Shown here piece by piece: positions 1 to 12,259 of a stretch of 64,000 nt of DNA (position 1 is the first letter of the stretch; each line of letters starts with the position of its first letter). The translations under genes were made by a program, and so were the position numbers. The stretch is from Sabellastarte sp. h YS-2021 (lineage: Eukaryota > Annelida > Polychaeta > Sabellida > Sabellidae), in contig OZ024931.1 of NCBI GenBank assembly GCA_964017235.1, positions 100,768,221 through 100,832,220 of the forward strand, written 5' to 3'. The notes beneath the pieces are model-generated. The model searched no databases. It had not been told where the DNA came from and saw nothing but the letters and a program-made list of their open reading frames with translations.

Positions 1-1800
1 TGAGTAAAATCACTTATAACTTGAAAACTATTGCATTTAGAGTATTTTGTTTAAATATGTTATTCACCTATTTTGGGGTCAGCTATAACATAGTGAAGTT
101 CCAGACCTGTGGCTCCTTGCATAGCTGAGTAATAGCTACTTTGAAGTTCTCACTATTGAGTAAATCAGTTGTAATTTGAAAACTATTGCATTTAGAGAAT
201 TTCATATAAATATGTTATTCAGCTACTTTTGGGTCAGCTATAACATAGTAAAATTTCAGACCTGTAGCTCATGGCATAGCTGAGTAATAGCTACTTTTAG
301 GTTATCACTGTTGAGTAAATCACTGATAACTTGAAAACTATTGCATTTAGAGAATTTTGTATCAATATGTTATTCAGCTACTTTTGGGTCAGCTATAACA
401 TAGTAAAATTTCAGACCTGTAGCTCCTGGCATAGCTGAGTAATAGCTACTTTTAGGTTATCACTGTTGAGTAAATCACTTATAACTTGAAAACTATTGCA
501 TTTAGAGTATTTTGTTTAAATATGTTATTCACCTATTTTGGGGTCAACTATAACATAGTGAAGTTCCAGACCTGTGGCTCCTTGCATAGCTGAGTAATAG
601 CTACTTTGAAGATCTCACTATTGAGTAAAGCAGTTGTAATTGGAAAACTATTGCATTTAGAGAATTTCATATAAATATGTTATTCAGCTACTTTTGGGTC
701 AGCTATAACATAGTAAAATTTCAGACCTGTAGCTCATGGCATAGCTGAGTAATAGCTACTTTTAGGTAATCACTGTTGAGTAAATCACCGATAACTTGAA
801 AACTATTGCATTTAGAGTATTTTGTTTAAATATGTTATTCACCTATTTTGGGGTCAGCTATAACATAGTGAAGTTCCAGACCTGTGGCTCCTTGCATAGC
901 TGAGTAATAGCTACTTTGAAGTTCTCACTGTTGAGTAAATCAGTTGTAATTGGAAAACTATTGCATTTAGAGAATTTCATATAAATATGTTATTCAGCTA
1001 CTTTTGGGTCAGCTATAACATAGTTAAATTTCAAACCTGTAGCTCATTGCATAGCTGAGTAATAGCTACTTTTAGGTTATCACTGTTGAGTAAATCACTT
1101 ATAACTTGAAAACTATTGCATTTAGAGTATTTTGTTTCATTATGTTATTCACGTATTTTGGGGTCAGCTATAACATAGTGAAATTCCAGACCTTTGTGTA
1201 ATTTGTGAAATTTGTGTAAATATGTTATTCAGCTACTTTTGGGTCGGCTATAACATAGTAAAATTACAGACCTGTAGCTCATGGCACAACTGAGCAATAG
1301 CTATTTTCAGGTACTGACTGTTGAGTAAATTAGCTGTAACTTGATAAATATTGCATTTGGAGTATTTTGTTAAAATATGTTGTTCACCTACTTTTGGATC
1401 AGCCATAACATAGTGAAATTACAGACCTATAGCTCATTGCATAGCTGAGCAATAGCTATTTTCAGGTTCTCACTATTGAGTAAATCAGTTGTAACTTGAA
1501 AACTATTGCATTTACAGTAATTTGCTTAAATATGTTGTTCACCTATTTATTGGTCAGCTATAACATAGTAAAAATTCAGACATGTAGCTCATTGCATAGT
1601 TGAGTGATAGCTACTTTCAGGTTGTCACTGTTGAGTAAATCAGTTGTAACTTGAAAACTATTACATTTAGAGTATTTTGTTTAAATATGTTATTCACATA
1701 ATTTTTGGTCATCTATAACATAGTGAAATTGCAGACCTCTATGTCATGGCTTAGCTGAGCAATAGCTACTTTCAGGTTCTCACTGTTGAGTAAATCATTG
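1..1800. repeat. Tandem array of ~155 bp satellite-like units
   Basis: About 11.5 diverged copies of a ~155 bp unit lie head to tail. The landmark GAGTAAAT recurs at about 2, 158, 313, 468, 623, 778, 933, 1088, 1323, 1478, 1633 and 1788. Units alternate between variant types (for example TTTGTTTAAATATG versus TTTCATATAAATATG), so there is some higher-order order. The unit near 1190-1210 is shortened. The array runs off the left edge. The same unit recurs at 6240-7050, 21540-22560 and 49500-51640. It has no coding potential; the short ORFs in it are artefacts of repeat composition. Confidence 0.93.
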
Positions 1801-2890
1801 TATCCACTGGATAGCCGCAGTGTGTAGAGAGATTTCACCATTACCGCTCTAACGAAAAAAATATTATAGCTAGCCTTCTTAAGTTTGCAGGATATATTAA
1901 TAACCATAAAATGTTGCCTGGGAATATTTTTGGCCTCATTTTGAAAAACAAGATGGCCGCCAGGGACGTTTATTCGACTTTAAACAATGACTTTTGTTGG
2001 CCCCCTAGAGCAAAGGGTATAAAAGGTGGAGATCTCAAATTCGCAGGATATGTTCCTCATTATAAAATCTTGACTGGGAATATTTTTGGCCTCATTTTGA
2101 AAAACAAGATGGCCGCCACAGGCGTTTCTTTGTCAATCATGAAAAGTGCTTATATCTCCCTTATTATTGATCCTAGAGGTTTGGGATGGTAAACCAACCT
2201 GTGGGAAATCATGGGCTGGGAATCTGTTGATGTAGTCCGATTTGACCTTAGACCCCCTCCTTCAAGGTCAAATGAGGATAGCCGAACTTAAAAGTGCTTA
2301 TAACTCGCTTATTATTGGTCCTAGAGGTTTGGAATGGAAACCAACCTATAGAAAATCATTGGCTGGGAATCTTTTGGTGAGGTCGGATTTGACCTTGAAC
2401 CCTGCCTTCAAGGTCAAATGAAGATAGCCAAACTTAAAAGTGCTTATAACTCGCTTATTAATGGTCCTAGAAGTTTGGGATGGTAAACCAACCTATAGGA
2501 AATCATTGGCTGGAAATCTATTGGTGTGGTCAGATTTGACCTTGGACCCCTCCTTTGAGGTCAAACGAAGATAGCCAAACTTAAAATTGATTTTTACTCG
2601 CTTATTATTGGTCCTAGAGGTTTGGGATGGTAACCAACCTACAGGAAATCATGGGCTGGGAATCTTTTAGTGTTGTCGGATTTGACCTTTGACCCCTCCT
2701 TCAAGGTCAAACAAGGATAGCAAAGCTTAAAAGTGTCTATAACTTGCTTATTATTGGTCCTAGAGGTTAGGGATGGTAAACCATCCTATAGGAAATCATG
2801 GGATGTGAATTTTTTGGTGTGGTTAGAGTTTTTTATTGGACCCCTTCTTCAAGATCGAGCGAGGATATTGTATTTGCAGTATTTCTTTAA
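1801..2890. repeat. Array tail module plus ~147 bp diverged tandem repeats
   Basis: The 155 bp array ends in a module that starts TGTATCCACTGGATAGCC and recurs at about 7037 and 22549, with a diverged relative at 60049. After it, a segment containing CAAGATGGCCGCCA occurs twice (about 1912-1968 and 2073-2120). From 2140 to about 2880 a ~147 bp unit is repeated about five times; its landmarks are CTTATTATTGGTCCTAGAGG and GGAAATCATGGGCTGGGAAT. The same unit returns as fragments at 9150-9365, 23580-23811, 60300-60450 and 62200-62310. I see no gene. Confidence 0.8.
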
Positions 2891-3162
2891 TTATGTTTTA
2901 ACCTACTTTTTACACTTAAACAATTACTTTGTTACTTTCTTTCATAATACCATTTGCAGGGCACAACTTTTTTGTCCTTTTCTTCTGTCAGCTTCGGAAT
3001 TTCTTTCGAACATGCTGTTCAATTACCATTTACTGTTGGAATATTTCTGTACTGCACTTTCCCTCATAATTATGCTTTCCTCTCATTATCACCTTCACAA
3101 ATCAAAAACACTCATGCAGCTGACACAGTGCCCGTTCACGGGCACTCTCCTCTTGTTTCTTT
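2891..3162. repeat. Hairpin-bearing repeat end
   Basis: This segment closes the preceding repeat and holds a near-perfect hairpin, GTGCCCGT-TC-ACGGGCAC (about 3127-3144), followed by TCTCCTCTTG. A diverged tandem pair of the same module lies at 51640-51920, again with a GCCCGTT..GGGC hairpin. A stem-loop close to one end fits the terminus of a Helitron/Helentron-like non-autonomous element. No protein confirms that assignment. Confidence 0.5.
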
Positions 3163-5832
3163 CTCCATGGAGTATACTGAAAGTAACTTCAGAAATTTCA
3201 TTCAACTTTTGGAATTATATATAACTGGCCATAGGTAAGTGCCACACAATAAGATGACCTTAATCTCCCATTAATAACAGAATTATTTCACTTTAAGTTT
3301 TCTAACGTTTGAACAATATTTCAAATATTGTGCAATTCTAGGCGTTTCAGTTGTGGATGTAACAAACCTTGAACAAAACTTTCAAGAAAAGATTACCTTA
3401 AACTCGCTAACATACAGCAGTGCAAAAAAACTTTGAGTTTAAGGTTGGGGCAATATTTTTGGTGTTTGGAAGATATTTTATATGCTAATTAGGACTTTTT
3501 ACATCGATATTCATCATGTACATATATATCCACCAAAAATGGTCTCTTTTGTAAGGTTATAGTAAGTTGCTGATATTTTATAAACTAATGAGTTTAAGGT
3601 TGCATTATTTTGTGTCACTAACAGCTTTGATGGAAGACATACATGGTCAGAGTAGTCTTCAAACTTACTTTCCAGAGAGTATCTCAAAAATGTCTTGATG
3701 AATTAAATTCCAATTTGGCATATTGATGAAACTTTCCTCAAGGTGTGCCCTATTTAAGGTGACCTGTAACTCACAGTAGTAAGATTCTTATATTGATTTG
3801 AAGGTTTTTTGTTTCCGGACGGTATCTCAAAAATTTGTTGATGGATTCAATTCAAATTTGGCATGTGCTTGTAACTGGTTTTCAAGGTGTGCCTTACTTT
3901 AAGGTGACCTTAAACTCTCATGTATTAAAAGGTTATATTGAGTTTACATTATTTTTCAATAGAGTATACTGGAAACAACTTGAGAAATTTCATTCAAATT
4001 TTGCATGTATATGTAACTGGCCACAGGTAAGTGCATTTCAATAAGGTGACCTTAAACAAACCGTGAACAAAACCTACAGGAAAAGATTCCCTTAAACTCT
4101 CACATCTGCAAACTAACTCTTTGAGTTTAAGGTTGGGAAATTTTTTTTGTTTTTTTGTTTTTAAAAGATATTTGATGTGCTAATTAAGACTTTATTCTTT
4201 GATATTCATCATATATATCTGTTTACACCAAAAAAGTTCTTCTGTAAGGTTATAGTAAATTCCTGATATTTCATAAACTTATGAGTTTAAGTTTGCGTTT
4301 CTTTTGTGTCACTAGCAGCTATGTTTTTTGAGGACAAGTATGGTCAGTGTCGTCACACATTCTTTCCAGAGAGTATCTCAAAAATGGCATGATGGATTAA
4401 ATTCCAATTTGGCATGTGCATGTAACTGGTTCTCAAGGTGTGCCCCATTTTAAGGTAGCCTTAAACTCCCAGTAGTAACATACTTCTATTGAGGTTAAGG
4501 TTATTCATTTCCAGACAGTATCTCAAAAATGGGTTGATGGATTCAAATTCAAATTTGCCATGTGGTTGTAACTGGGTTTCAAGGTGTGCCCTATTTTAAG
4601 GTGACCTTAAACTCACACATATTAAAAAGCTATTTGTTAAGTTTACATTTTTTATTTTTCCATAGATTACACTGAAAATAAATTAAGAAATTTCATACAA
4701 ATTTTGCCATGTATATGTAACTGGCCATAGATAAGTGTCATACATTAAGGTGACCTTAAACTACCAGTAATAAGAGAATTATATTCACTTTAAGTTTGAC
4801 AATTTTTAAACAGTATTTCAAATACTGTGCAATTCTATGCATGTTTCAGTTGTGCATGTAACAAACCTTGAACAGAACCTTCAGGAAAAGATTACCTTAA
4901 ACTCCTTACCTTAAACTAACATTGACTCTAAGGTTAGGACAATTGTTTTGGTGTTTGGAAGATATTTGATGTGCTGAGATTTTTTCATCGATATTCATCA
5001 TGTACATATATTTAGACCAAAAAATAAGTCTCCTTTGTAAGGTTACAAAAAATTGCTGATATTATAGAAACTTATGAGTTTAAGGTTGTAACAGTTTGGT
5101 GTCACTCAGCTGTGATGGATCACCTATAGGACCAGCATCGTCATCACACTTTCTTTCTGGAAAATATGTCAAAAATTGCAAGTAGGATGAAATTCAAATT
5201 TGGCATGTGGGTGTTACCGGTCATCGACATGTACCCTATTTTAAGATGACCTTAAACTCCCATTTATAACACATTTATATTGAATTTTACTTTTGCGATT
5301 TGTGGGTAATAGCTTAAAGATGGCTTCACAGATTCAAAACAAATTTGGTACGTGGATGTAACTGGTCAAGGTGTGGCCCACTTTAAGGTGACCTTAAACT
5401 CCTAGTGATAATATAACTATATTGAATTTAAGTTTTTTAATTTCTGGAGAGTATTTCAATTCTGCATGACAGATTTAACTTAAATTTGGTATGTTGATGT
5501 ATCTAGTCCTGAAGGTGTGCCCTATTTTAAGGTGACCTTAATCTCCCATGTGTAAAAGAATGTTACTGAGCTCAACTTTTTCTATGATTCCACAAAGTAT
5601 ACCAAAATGGCATGACATATTTGATCTATATTTTACAGGTACATGTAACTAATGTTGCAGAAATGTCTTGAGACTACATGTTTTGGCAATATTAAAGTGA
5701 TAGTTTACAGTTTTCCATTTAAATTAAACATGTACATGTGTCTAGACCAAAACAGGATCTTTATTGTAATGTTACCATAAAAACCTGAAAGTTAAAAAAG
5801 TAAGTTTAAGGTTACAACTTATTTTAATTATT
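3163..5832. repeat. Interspersed non-coding repeat, uninterrupted copy (R1)
   Basis: A ~2.6 kb repeat is built of diverged subunits that share AAGGTGACCTTAAACTCCCA and TCTCAAAAATGG motifs. It is nearly identical to 32503-32944 plus 38925-41010, where DIRS copy C splits it, and a further copy starts at about 62504. This copy preserves the unoccupied insertion site at about 3608-3640. The open frames here are short and not conserved as protein. I see no gene. Confidence 0.85.
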
Positions 5833-8800
5833 GTATCCCCGACGCGAAGCGGGGATACTATGGATTCATCATCGTTGTCGTCCGCGCCATCGTCCGCGTC
5901 CGCAGAGATTTCTTGTTAGCGACCTACAGTCCACATTTCTTTCCGGATTTGTTTCATATTTGGCAGGTGGCTTGATATGGTAGAGGACTCGCCACCCTAT
6001 CTTTTTGGTAGGCTTTATGTCTAAATTAGGCCTGTGGTAGACAAAAATGTCTAAAATGTGGAATATTGCTTGTTAGCGACCTACAGTCCACATTTCTTTC
6101 CAGATTTCTTTCATATTTGGCAGGTGGCTTGGTATGCTAGAGGACTCGCCACCCTATCTTTTTGGTATGCTTTATGTCTAAATTAGGCCTGTGGTAGACA
6201 AAAATGTCTAAAATGCATTAAAAGTCATGAAATCATGCACTAAATTACTTATAACTTGAAAAGTGTTGCATTTAGAGCATTTTGTTAAAATATGTTATTA
6301 AAATACTTTTTTCATAGCTACAACATGGTGAGTAACTTGGGTGTCTGTCTCAATAGCTAAGTGAATAATAGCTACTTTTGGGCTTTTCAGTAACTTCCAT
6401 CATGAGTAAAATCACTTGTAACTTGAAAACTATTGCATTTACACAATTTTGTATAAATATGTTATTCAGCTACTTTTGGGTCAGCTATAACATAGTAAAA
6501 TTTCAGACGTGTAGCTCATGGCATAGCTGAGTAATAGCTACTTTTAGGTTATCACTGTTGAGTAAATTACTTATAACTTCAAAAGTATTACATTTAGAGT
6601 ATTTTGTTTCAATATGTTATTCACCTATTTCGGAGTCAGCTATAACATAGTGAAGTTCCAGACCTGTGGCTCATTGCATAGCTGAGTAATAGCTACTTTG
6701 AAGTTCACAGTGTTGAGTAAATCAGTTGTAATTGGAAAACTATTGCATTTACAGAAATTTGTATAAATATGTTATTCACCTACTTTTGGGTCAGCTATAA
6801 CATAGTGAAATTACAGACCTGTAGCTCATGGCACAACTGAGCAATAGCTATTTTCAGGTACTGACTGTTGAGTAAATGACTTGTAACTTGAAAAATATTA
6901 CATTGGGAGTATTTTGTTAAAATATGTTGTTCATCTACTTTTGGGTCAGCTATAACATCGTGAAATTGCAGACCTCTATGTCATGGCATAGCTTACCAAT
7001 ATCTACTTTCAGGTTCTCACTGTTGAGTAAATCATTGTATCCACTGGATAGCCGCAGTGTGTAGAGAGATGTCACCATTACCGCTCTAACGAAAAAAAAT
7101 ATTATAGCTAGCCTTCTCAAGTTTGCAAGGTATATTAGAGGGTGCACCACAGTATTCTATTGGTAGGCTTTATGTCTAAATTAGGCCTGTGGCTAAATTA
7201 CTTGGCTACTAAAAATGAGTAATTCTGCATTTTCTCTAAAAGTATTGCAGATAGCAAATTTCTCTCAAATAACTCATTCACCTACTTTTGGGAGAGCTTT
7301 CACTTGGTGAAGTTTCAGACCCGTAGGTAATTACTCACCTACTCAAAATGAGTAAATGCAAGTTATCTCTAAAAGCATTGCAGATAGCCAATTTTTGTCA
7401 AATAACTCTTTCACCTACTTTTGGGAGAGCTTTCACTTGGTGAAGTTTCAGACCCGTAGGTAATTACTCACCTACTGAAAATGACTAAATGCAAATTATC
7501 TCTAAAAGTATTGCAGATAGCCAATTTTTCTCAAATAACTCCTTCACCTACTTTTGGGAGACCTTTCACTTGGTGAAGTTTCAGACCTGTAGCTAATTAT
7601 TCACCTACTCAAAATGAGTAAATGCTAGTTATCTCTAAAAGTATTGCAGATATCCAATTCTTATCAAATAACTCATTCATCTACTTTTGGGAGAGCTTTC
7701 ACATGGTGAAGTTTCAGACCTGTAGGTAGTTACTCACCTACTCAAAATGAGTAAAAGCAAATTATCTCTAAAAGTATTGCAGATAGCCAATTTTTGTCAA
7801 ATAACTCCTTCACCTACTTTTGGGAGAGCTTTCACTTGGTGAAGTTTCAGACCTGTAGGTAATTACTCACCTACTGAAAATGAGTAAATGCAAATTATCT
7901 CTAAAAGTATTGCAGATAGCCAATTTTTCTCAAATAACTCCTTCACCTACTTTTGGGAGACCTTTCACTTGGTGAAGTTTCAGACCTGTAGCTAATTATT
8001 CACCTACTCAAAATGAGTAAATGCTAGTTATCTCTAAAAGTATTGCAGATATCCAATTCTTATCAAATAACTCATTCATCTACTTTTGGGAGAGCTTTCA
8101 CATGGTGAAGTTTCAGACCCGTAGGTAATTACTCACCTACTCAAAATGAGTAAATGCAAATTATCTCTAAAAGTATTGCAGATAGCCAATTTTTGTCAAA
8201 TAACTCTTTCACCTACTTTTGGGAGAGCTTTCACTTGGCGAAGTTTCAGACCCGTAGGTAATTACTCACCTACTGAAAATGAGTAAATGCAAATTATCTC
8301 TAAAAGTATTGCAGATAGCCAATTTTTCTCAAATAACTCCTTCACCTACTTTTGGGAGACCTTTCACTTGGTGAAGTTTCAGACCTGTAGCTAATTATTC
8401 ACCTACTCAAAATGAGTAAATGCTAGTTATCTCTAAAAGTATTGCAGATATCCAATTCTTATCAAATAACTCATTCATCTACTTTTGGGAGAGCTTTCAC
8501 ATGGTGAAGTTTCAGACCTGTAGGTAGTTACTCACCTACTCAAAATGAGTAAAAGCAAATTATCTCTAAAAGTATTGCAGATAGCCAATTTTTGTCAAAT
8601 AACTCCTTCACCTACTTTTGGGAGAGCTTTCACTTGGTGAAGTTTCAGACCCGTAGCTAATTACTCACCTACTGAAAATGAGTAAATGCAAATTATCTCT
8701 AAAAGTATTGCAGATAGCCAATTTTTGTCAAATAACTCCTTCACCTACTTTTGGGAGACCTTTCACTTGGTGAAGTTTCAGACCTGTAGCTAATTATTCA

Positions 8801-9365
8801 CCTACTCAAAATGAGTAAATGCTAATTATCTCTAAAAGTATTGCAGATATCCAATTCTTATCAAATAACTCATTCATCTACTTTTGGGAGAGCTTTCACA
8901 TGGTGAAGTTCCAGACCCGTAGGTAATTACTCACCTACTGAAAATGAGTAAATTCGAATTATCTCTAAAAGTATTGTAGATAGCCAATTTTTCTCAAATA
9001 ACTCATTCGCCTACTTTTGAGAGAGTTTTCACTTGGTGAAGTTTCAGACCCGTAGCTAATTATTCACCTACTCAAAATGAGTAAATGCTAATTATCTCTA
9101 GAATTATTGCAGATAGCCAGTATTTCTCAAATAACTCATTAATATGAAAACAACTTATAGGAAGTCATGAGCTGCAAATCTTTTCATGTGGTCAGATTTC
9201 ACCTTGGGCCCCTCCTGCTTATTATTGGTCCTAGAGGTTTGCAATGTGAAAACGACTTCTAGGAAATCATGGGCTGCGAATCTTTTGATGTGGTCAGACT
9301 TCACCTTGGGCCCCTGCTACAGGGTCAAATAAGGGTAGCCAAACTTAAAAGTGCTTTCAGCTTGC
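5833..9365. mobile_element. Composite non-coding mobile element, copy 1 (hairpin + 155 bp array + 133 bp array)
   Basis: The element opens with a hairpin (GTATCCCCG / CGGGGATAC arms, 5837-5862) and a ~150 bp leader present twice (about 5906-6057 and 6068-6200). A 155 bp array follows (about 6240-7050), then a 133 bp array (7217-9145), and it ends in CTTTCAGCTTGCTTATTA. A second copy with the same order sits inside DIRS B at 21281-23811. There it interrupts a recognisable element, which shows that it moved. It carries no transposase. Its hairpin and internal tandem repeats resemble Helentron-associated elements of other invertebrates; that class is inferred. Confidence 0.75.
7217..9145. repeat. 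133 bp tandem array with 399 bp higher-order period
   Basis: About 14.5 units of ~133 bp carry the landmarks CTACTTTTGGGAGAGCTTTC and AAAAGTATTGCAGATA. The variant GCTAGTTATC (last copy GCTAATTATC) recurs at about 7624, 8023, 8422 and 8821, exactly every third unit. A trimer of 399 bp has therefore been amplified as a block. The matching array in copy 2 (22714-23575) has only about 6.5 units. Confidence 0.92.
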
Positions 9366-10930
9366 TTATTATATCCCCAGACGAAAGTCGGGGATATATT
9401 GGATTCAGGTCCGTTGCGCCGCCGCCGTAGAAATTTCCTTGTGGACGCGATAACTCAAAAACGGATTAATATTTTTTTCAAACTTGGTACACATGTTAAG
9501 GATGCCCAAAGGAAGATCCCTATTTTAAGGTGACCTTAAATTCCCAATAATAAAGAACTTATGGCCACCTTAAGGTCAGAAATTGCACTTTTGGCCACTT
9601 AGAGCCCTCTAGGTCACAAACTGTGAGGCTTATCTGCCTCAGATTTTACCTGAGAACACATTAATATATTCTTAGTACATGTGCCGAAAATCAAGACTTT
9701 AAGTTGAGGAGAAAATTGTCTTTGAGGCCCATAAAGACCCCACTTAGGACTTTTTTCCTATATTTTTAACTTATTTTGCCCTATAATTTGGAAGTGGTAA
9801 TTCTGATGAGTCTCAAACTGCACTAGATGTAACTCTTATATGTAATCCTTGTCTGTGAAAAATTTAAAGGCTGTAGGTTTACCTGTTAGGCCGACTTAAG
9901 ATCTCAAAATTGCCCACAGAGACCCAATTTATGGACTTTTTGCCATCTTCAAGCACTGTAGCTTTCAAACTATGTCTCTCATCTAAGTGAAATATCATCT
10001 GAGAATATATCAATATGTTTTTCTTGTATGTACTCCAAAATTTAGGCCTTTAATAGACATTTAACCCATGTATGAGGACCATAAACACCCACCTGAGTGA
10101 CCCTTTTTAGACATTTTTCACATATTTTGCTCTGTAACTTGGAAATGGTAAGTCTGAGAAGTTTCAAACTGTATTAGATATATATTCTATGTGTAATGTT
10201 AGTATGTAACAGATAAACTATGTGACTGATAGAGCTGAAATCTCATCTGGGAATACATTATTATGTTCTTTTTACATGTGCCAAAAATCAAGGCTTCAAG
10301 TAGACATTTAACCTGTGTATGAGGACCTTAAACACCCACCTGAGTGACCCTTTTAAGACATTTTTTCACATATTTTGCTCTGTAACTTGGAAATGGTAAG
10401 TCTGAGAAGTTTCAAACTTTATTAGATACATATTCTATGTGTAATCTTAGTATGTAACAAATTTTAAGTCTGAAGCTTTAATTTGAAAGCCACATCGAGA
10501 TCTCTAAAAGGCCCACAGAGACCCAATATTTGGACTTTTTACCACCTTTAAGCCCTGTGACTGTTAAACTATGTGATTGATGGAGCTGAAATCCCATCTG
10601 AGAATGCATTATTATGTCCTTTTTACATATGCCGAAAATCAAGGTTTTTAGTAGACATTTAACCTGTGTATGAGGGCCATAGACACTCGCCCAAGTGCCT
10701 TTTTGGACATTTTTTCCGTATTTTGCCCTGTTATTTGGAAATGCTTAGTGTGACAAGTCTTAAACTGTATTATATATAATTTTTGTTTGTTATGTATGTC
10801 CCCCAAAAAGTTTCAGATCTGTAGTTTAATTGCTAAGGCCTCTTTAACAATTGTAAAATGCCCACAGAAACCCAATTTATGGACATTATGCCACTTTAAA
10901 GCCCAGTAACTGTCAAACTATGTGGGTTAT
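9366..10930. repeat. Hairpin-started interspersed repeat with ~240-350 bp subunits
   Basis: It begins with a hairpin, ATATCCCC..GAC-GAAA-GTC..GGGGATAT (9369-9395). Diverged subunits follow that share TTTTGCTCTGTAACTTGGAA and GAAGTTTCAAACT, at about 9770, 10125, 10370 and 10720. A second, more diverged copy starts at 61448. I see no gene. Confidence 0.7.
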
Positions 10931-12259
10931 AGAGCTGAAGTCTTTGAATTTTTAAAAGGAAATGCCTGTCTATTTAAATTTTGAATATTAATAATGTTAT
11001 GGCTATCTTAGTCTTTTAAGAACTTATTTTTGTGCGTTATACCTCTGCTTGCTGAGTTTTTAACTTTTTAAAATGAAACTGGTTAAACATATTCAAGTAG
11101 ACAAAATGGGTCGACACTTTAAGTGAGCTTTAAGTCCCAATATTAATGAAATTATATCCTTATGTAGTAAAACTAGGGGATTTTTAACCCTCAACTAGCC
11201 CAGTTTTATTCAACTTGCCTCAGTTAATTTTGACACAGCTCCTACAGTTATGAACTCATTTCAGTTGATAATCACATACTTAAAATTCTCAATTCTTTTT
11301 GTATTTGAGTACCCCTTTTATATAGATTGTTTGTTTACCATTTATGCTGTAGCACTCCATCTCTTTGTAGTCCCAACCCACATCCCCCACCCGGATTCCC
11401 CCCACCCACCTCTGGGACCTCCAGCTATATTGAGTGACACTAAATAAACAAAGGTATTTAATGATATCAGATGAGAAACAAAGAACTCAATGGGGTTGCA
11501 GATCTTGTGTAATAGTGAGAGAGGTGTGGAGAAGGGGAGAGGGGTGGGGGTGGGAGGTGGTGAGCTTCATTACATATAACACAAAGGGGAGTCAGAACTG
11601 AGATTGTGTCACATATTTAGGTTGCATATATATGGACCACATATATAGGTATAGAGGAAATGAATAACTGAAAACAATTTGCAAATTCTAAAAATAATAT
11701 AATAAAATAATAATATAAATAATTTTTTTTTAAATAATATTTTATTTGTGAACAAATATAGAAACAGATATGCGCTTTTGGGATTATGAATTTTAGAATG
11801 GACATTGAATCATCAATCATTTAAATACTTTGAAGGAAGATTGAAAAGTATGATGAGTTGAGTTAAAAATAATATTTTATTTGTCAACAAATATAGAAAC
11901 AGATATGCTCTTTTGGGATTATTATTTTAGAATGGACATTCAATCATCAATCATTTAAATACTTTGAAAATAGGTTTGGAGTTATCATTGCAGGAAGATT
12001 GAAAATATAATTTGAGTTATGTATTCGGCGTCTGGGGATACACCATCTTCCTTGGGAAGATATAAACAGAGTAGATTGATGTGCTGAAGTTCATATAATA
12101 ATGGGTAATTATGTTTTAAAAAATTCCCGATCAAAACCTGTGGCGTGAGTGATGACCTGTCTGGGGATATGTTGGCGCCGAGTTGGCCCAATCTAGTTTT
12201 ATGGGTTGGAGATTGGAGCTGATTAGTTTTTCAGCAACACCTGGCAACAAGGTGTCTTT
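10931..12259. repeat. Mostly unassigned DNA with two local duplications
   Basis: A segment at 11337-11490 containing GAGTGACACTAAATAAAC is repeated in the same orientation at 13367-13505. A second duplication places about 105 bp around AATAATATTTTATTTG at 11732-11836 next to a copy at 11868-11968. The stretch GATGACCTGTCTGGGGATAT at about 12152 recurs at about 49405 and continues GTTGGCGCCGAGTTGGCCCA in both places, so it is the end of another interspersed repeat. I see no gene. Confidence 0.6.

Noticed and set aside
1713-1907. Minus-strand ORFs at 1713 and 6950 with near-identical peptides
   Set aside because: The similarity reflects two copies of the same non-coding module; no domain is present and the frame is broken in the copy at 22549.
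7217-9145. CRISPR-like repeat-spacer array
   Set aside because: The whole 133 bp unit is repeated with no variable spacers, in a eukaryotic context.
12150-12192. GTTGGCGCC as a tRNA-Lys primer-binding site
   Set aside because: It matches only the first bases of such sites, recurs at 49400 within a non-coding repeat, and has no adjacent LTR or polyprotein.
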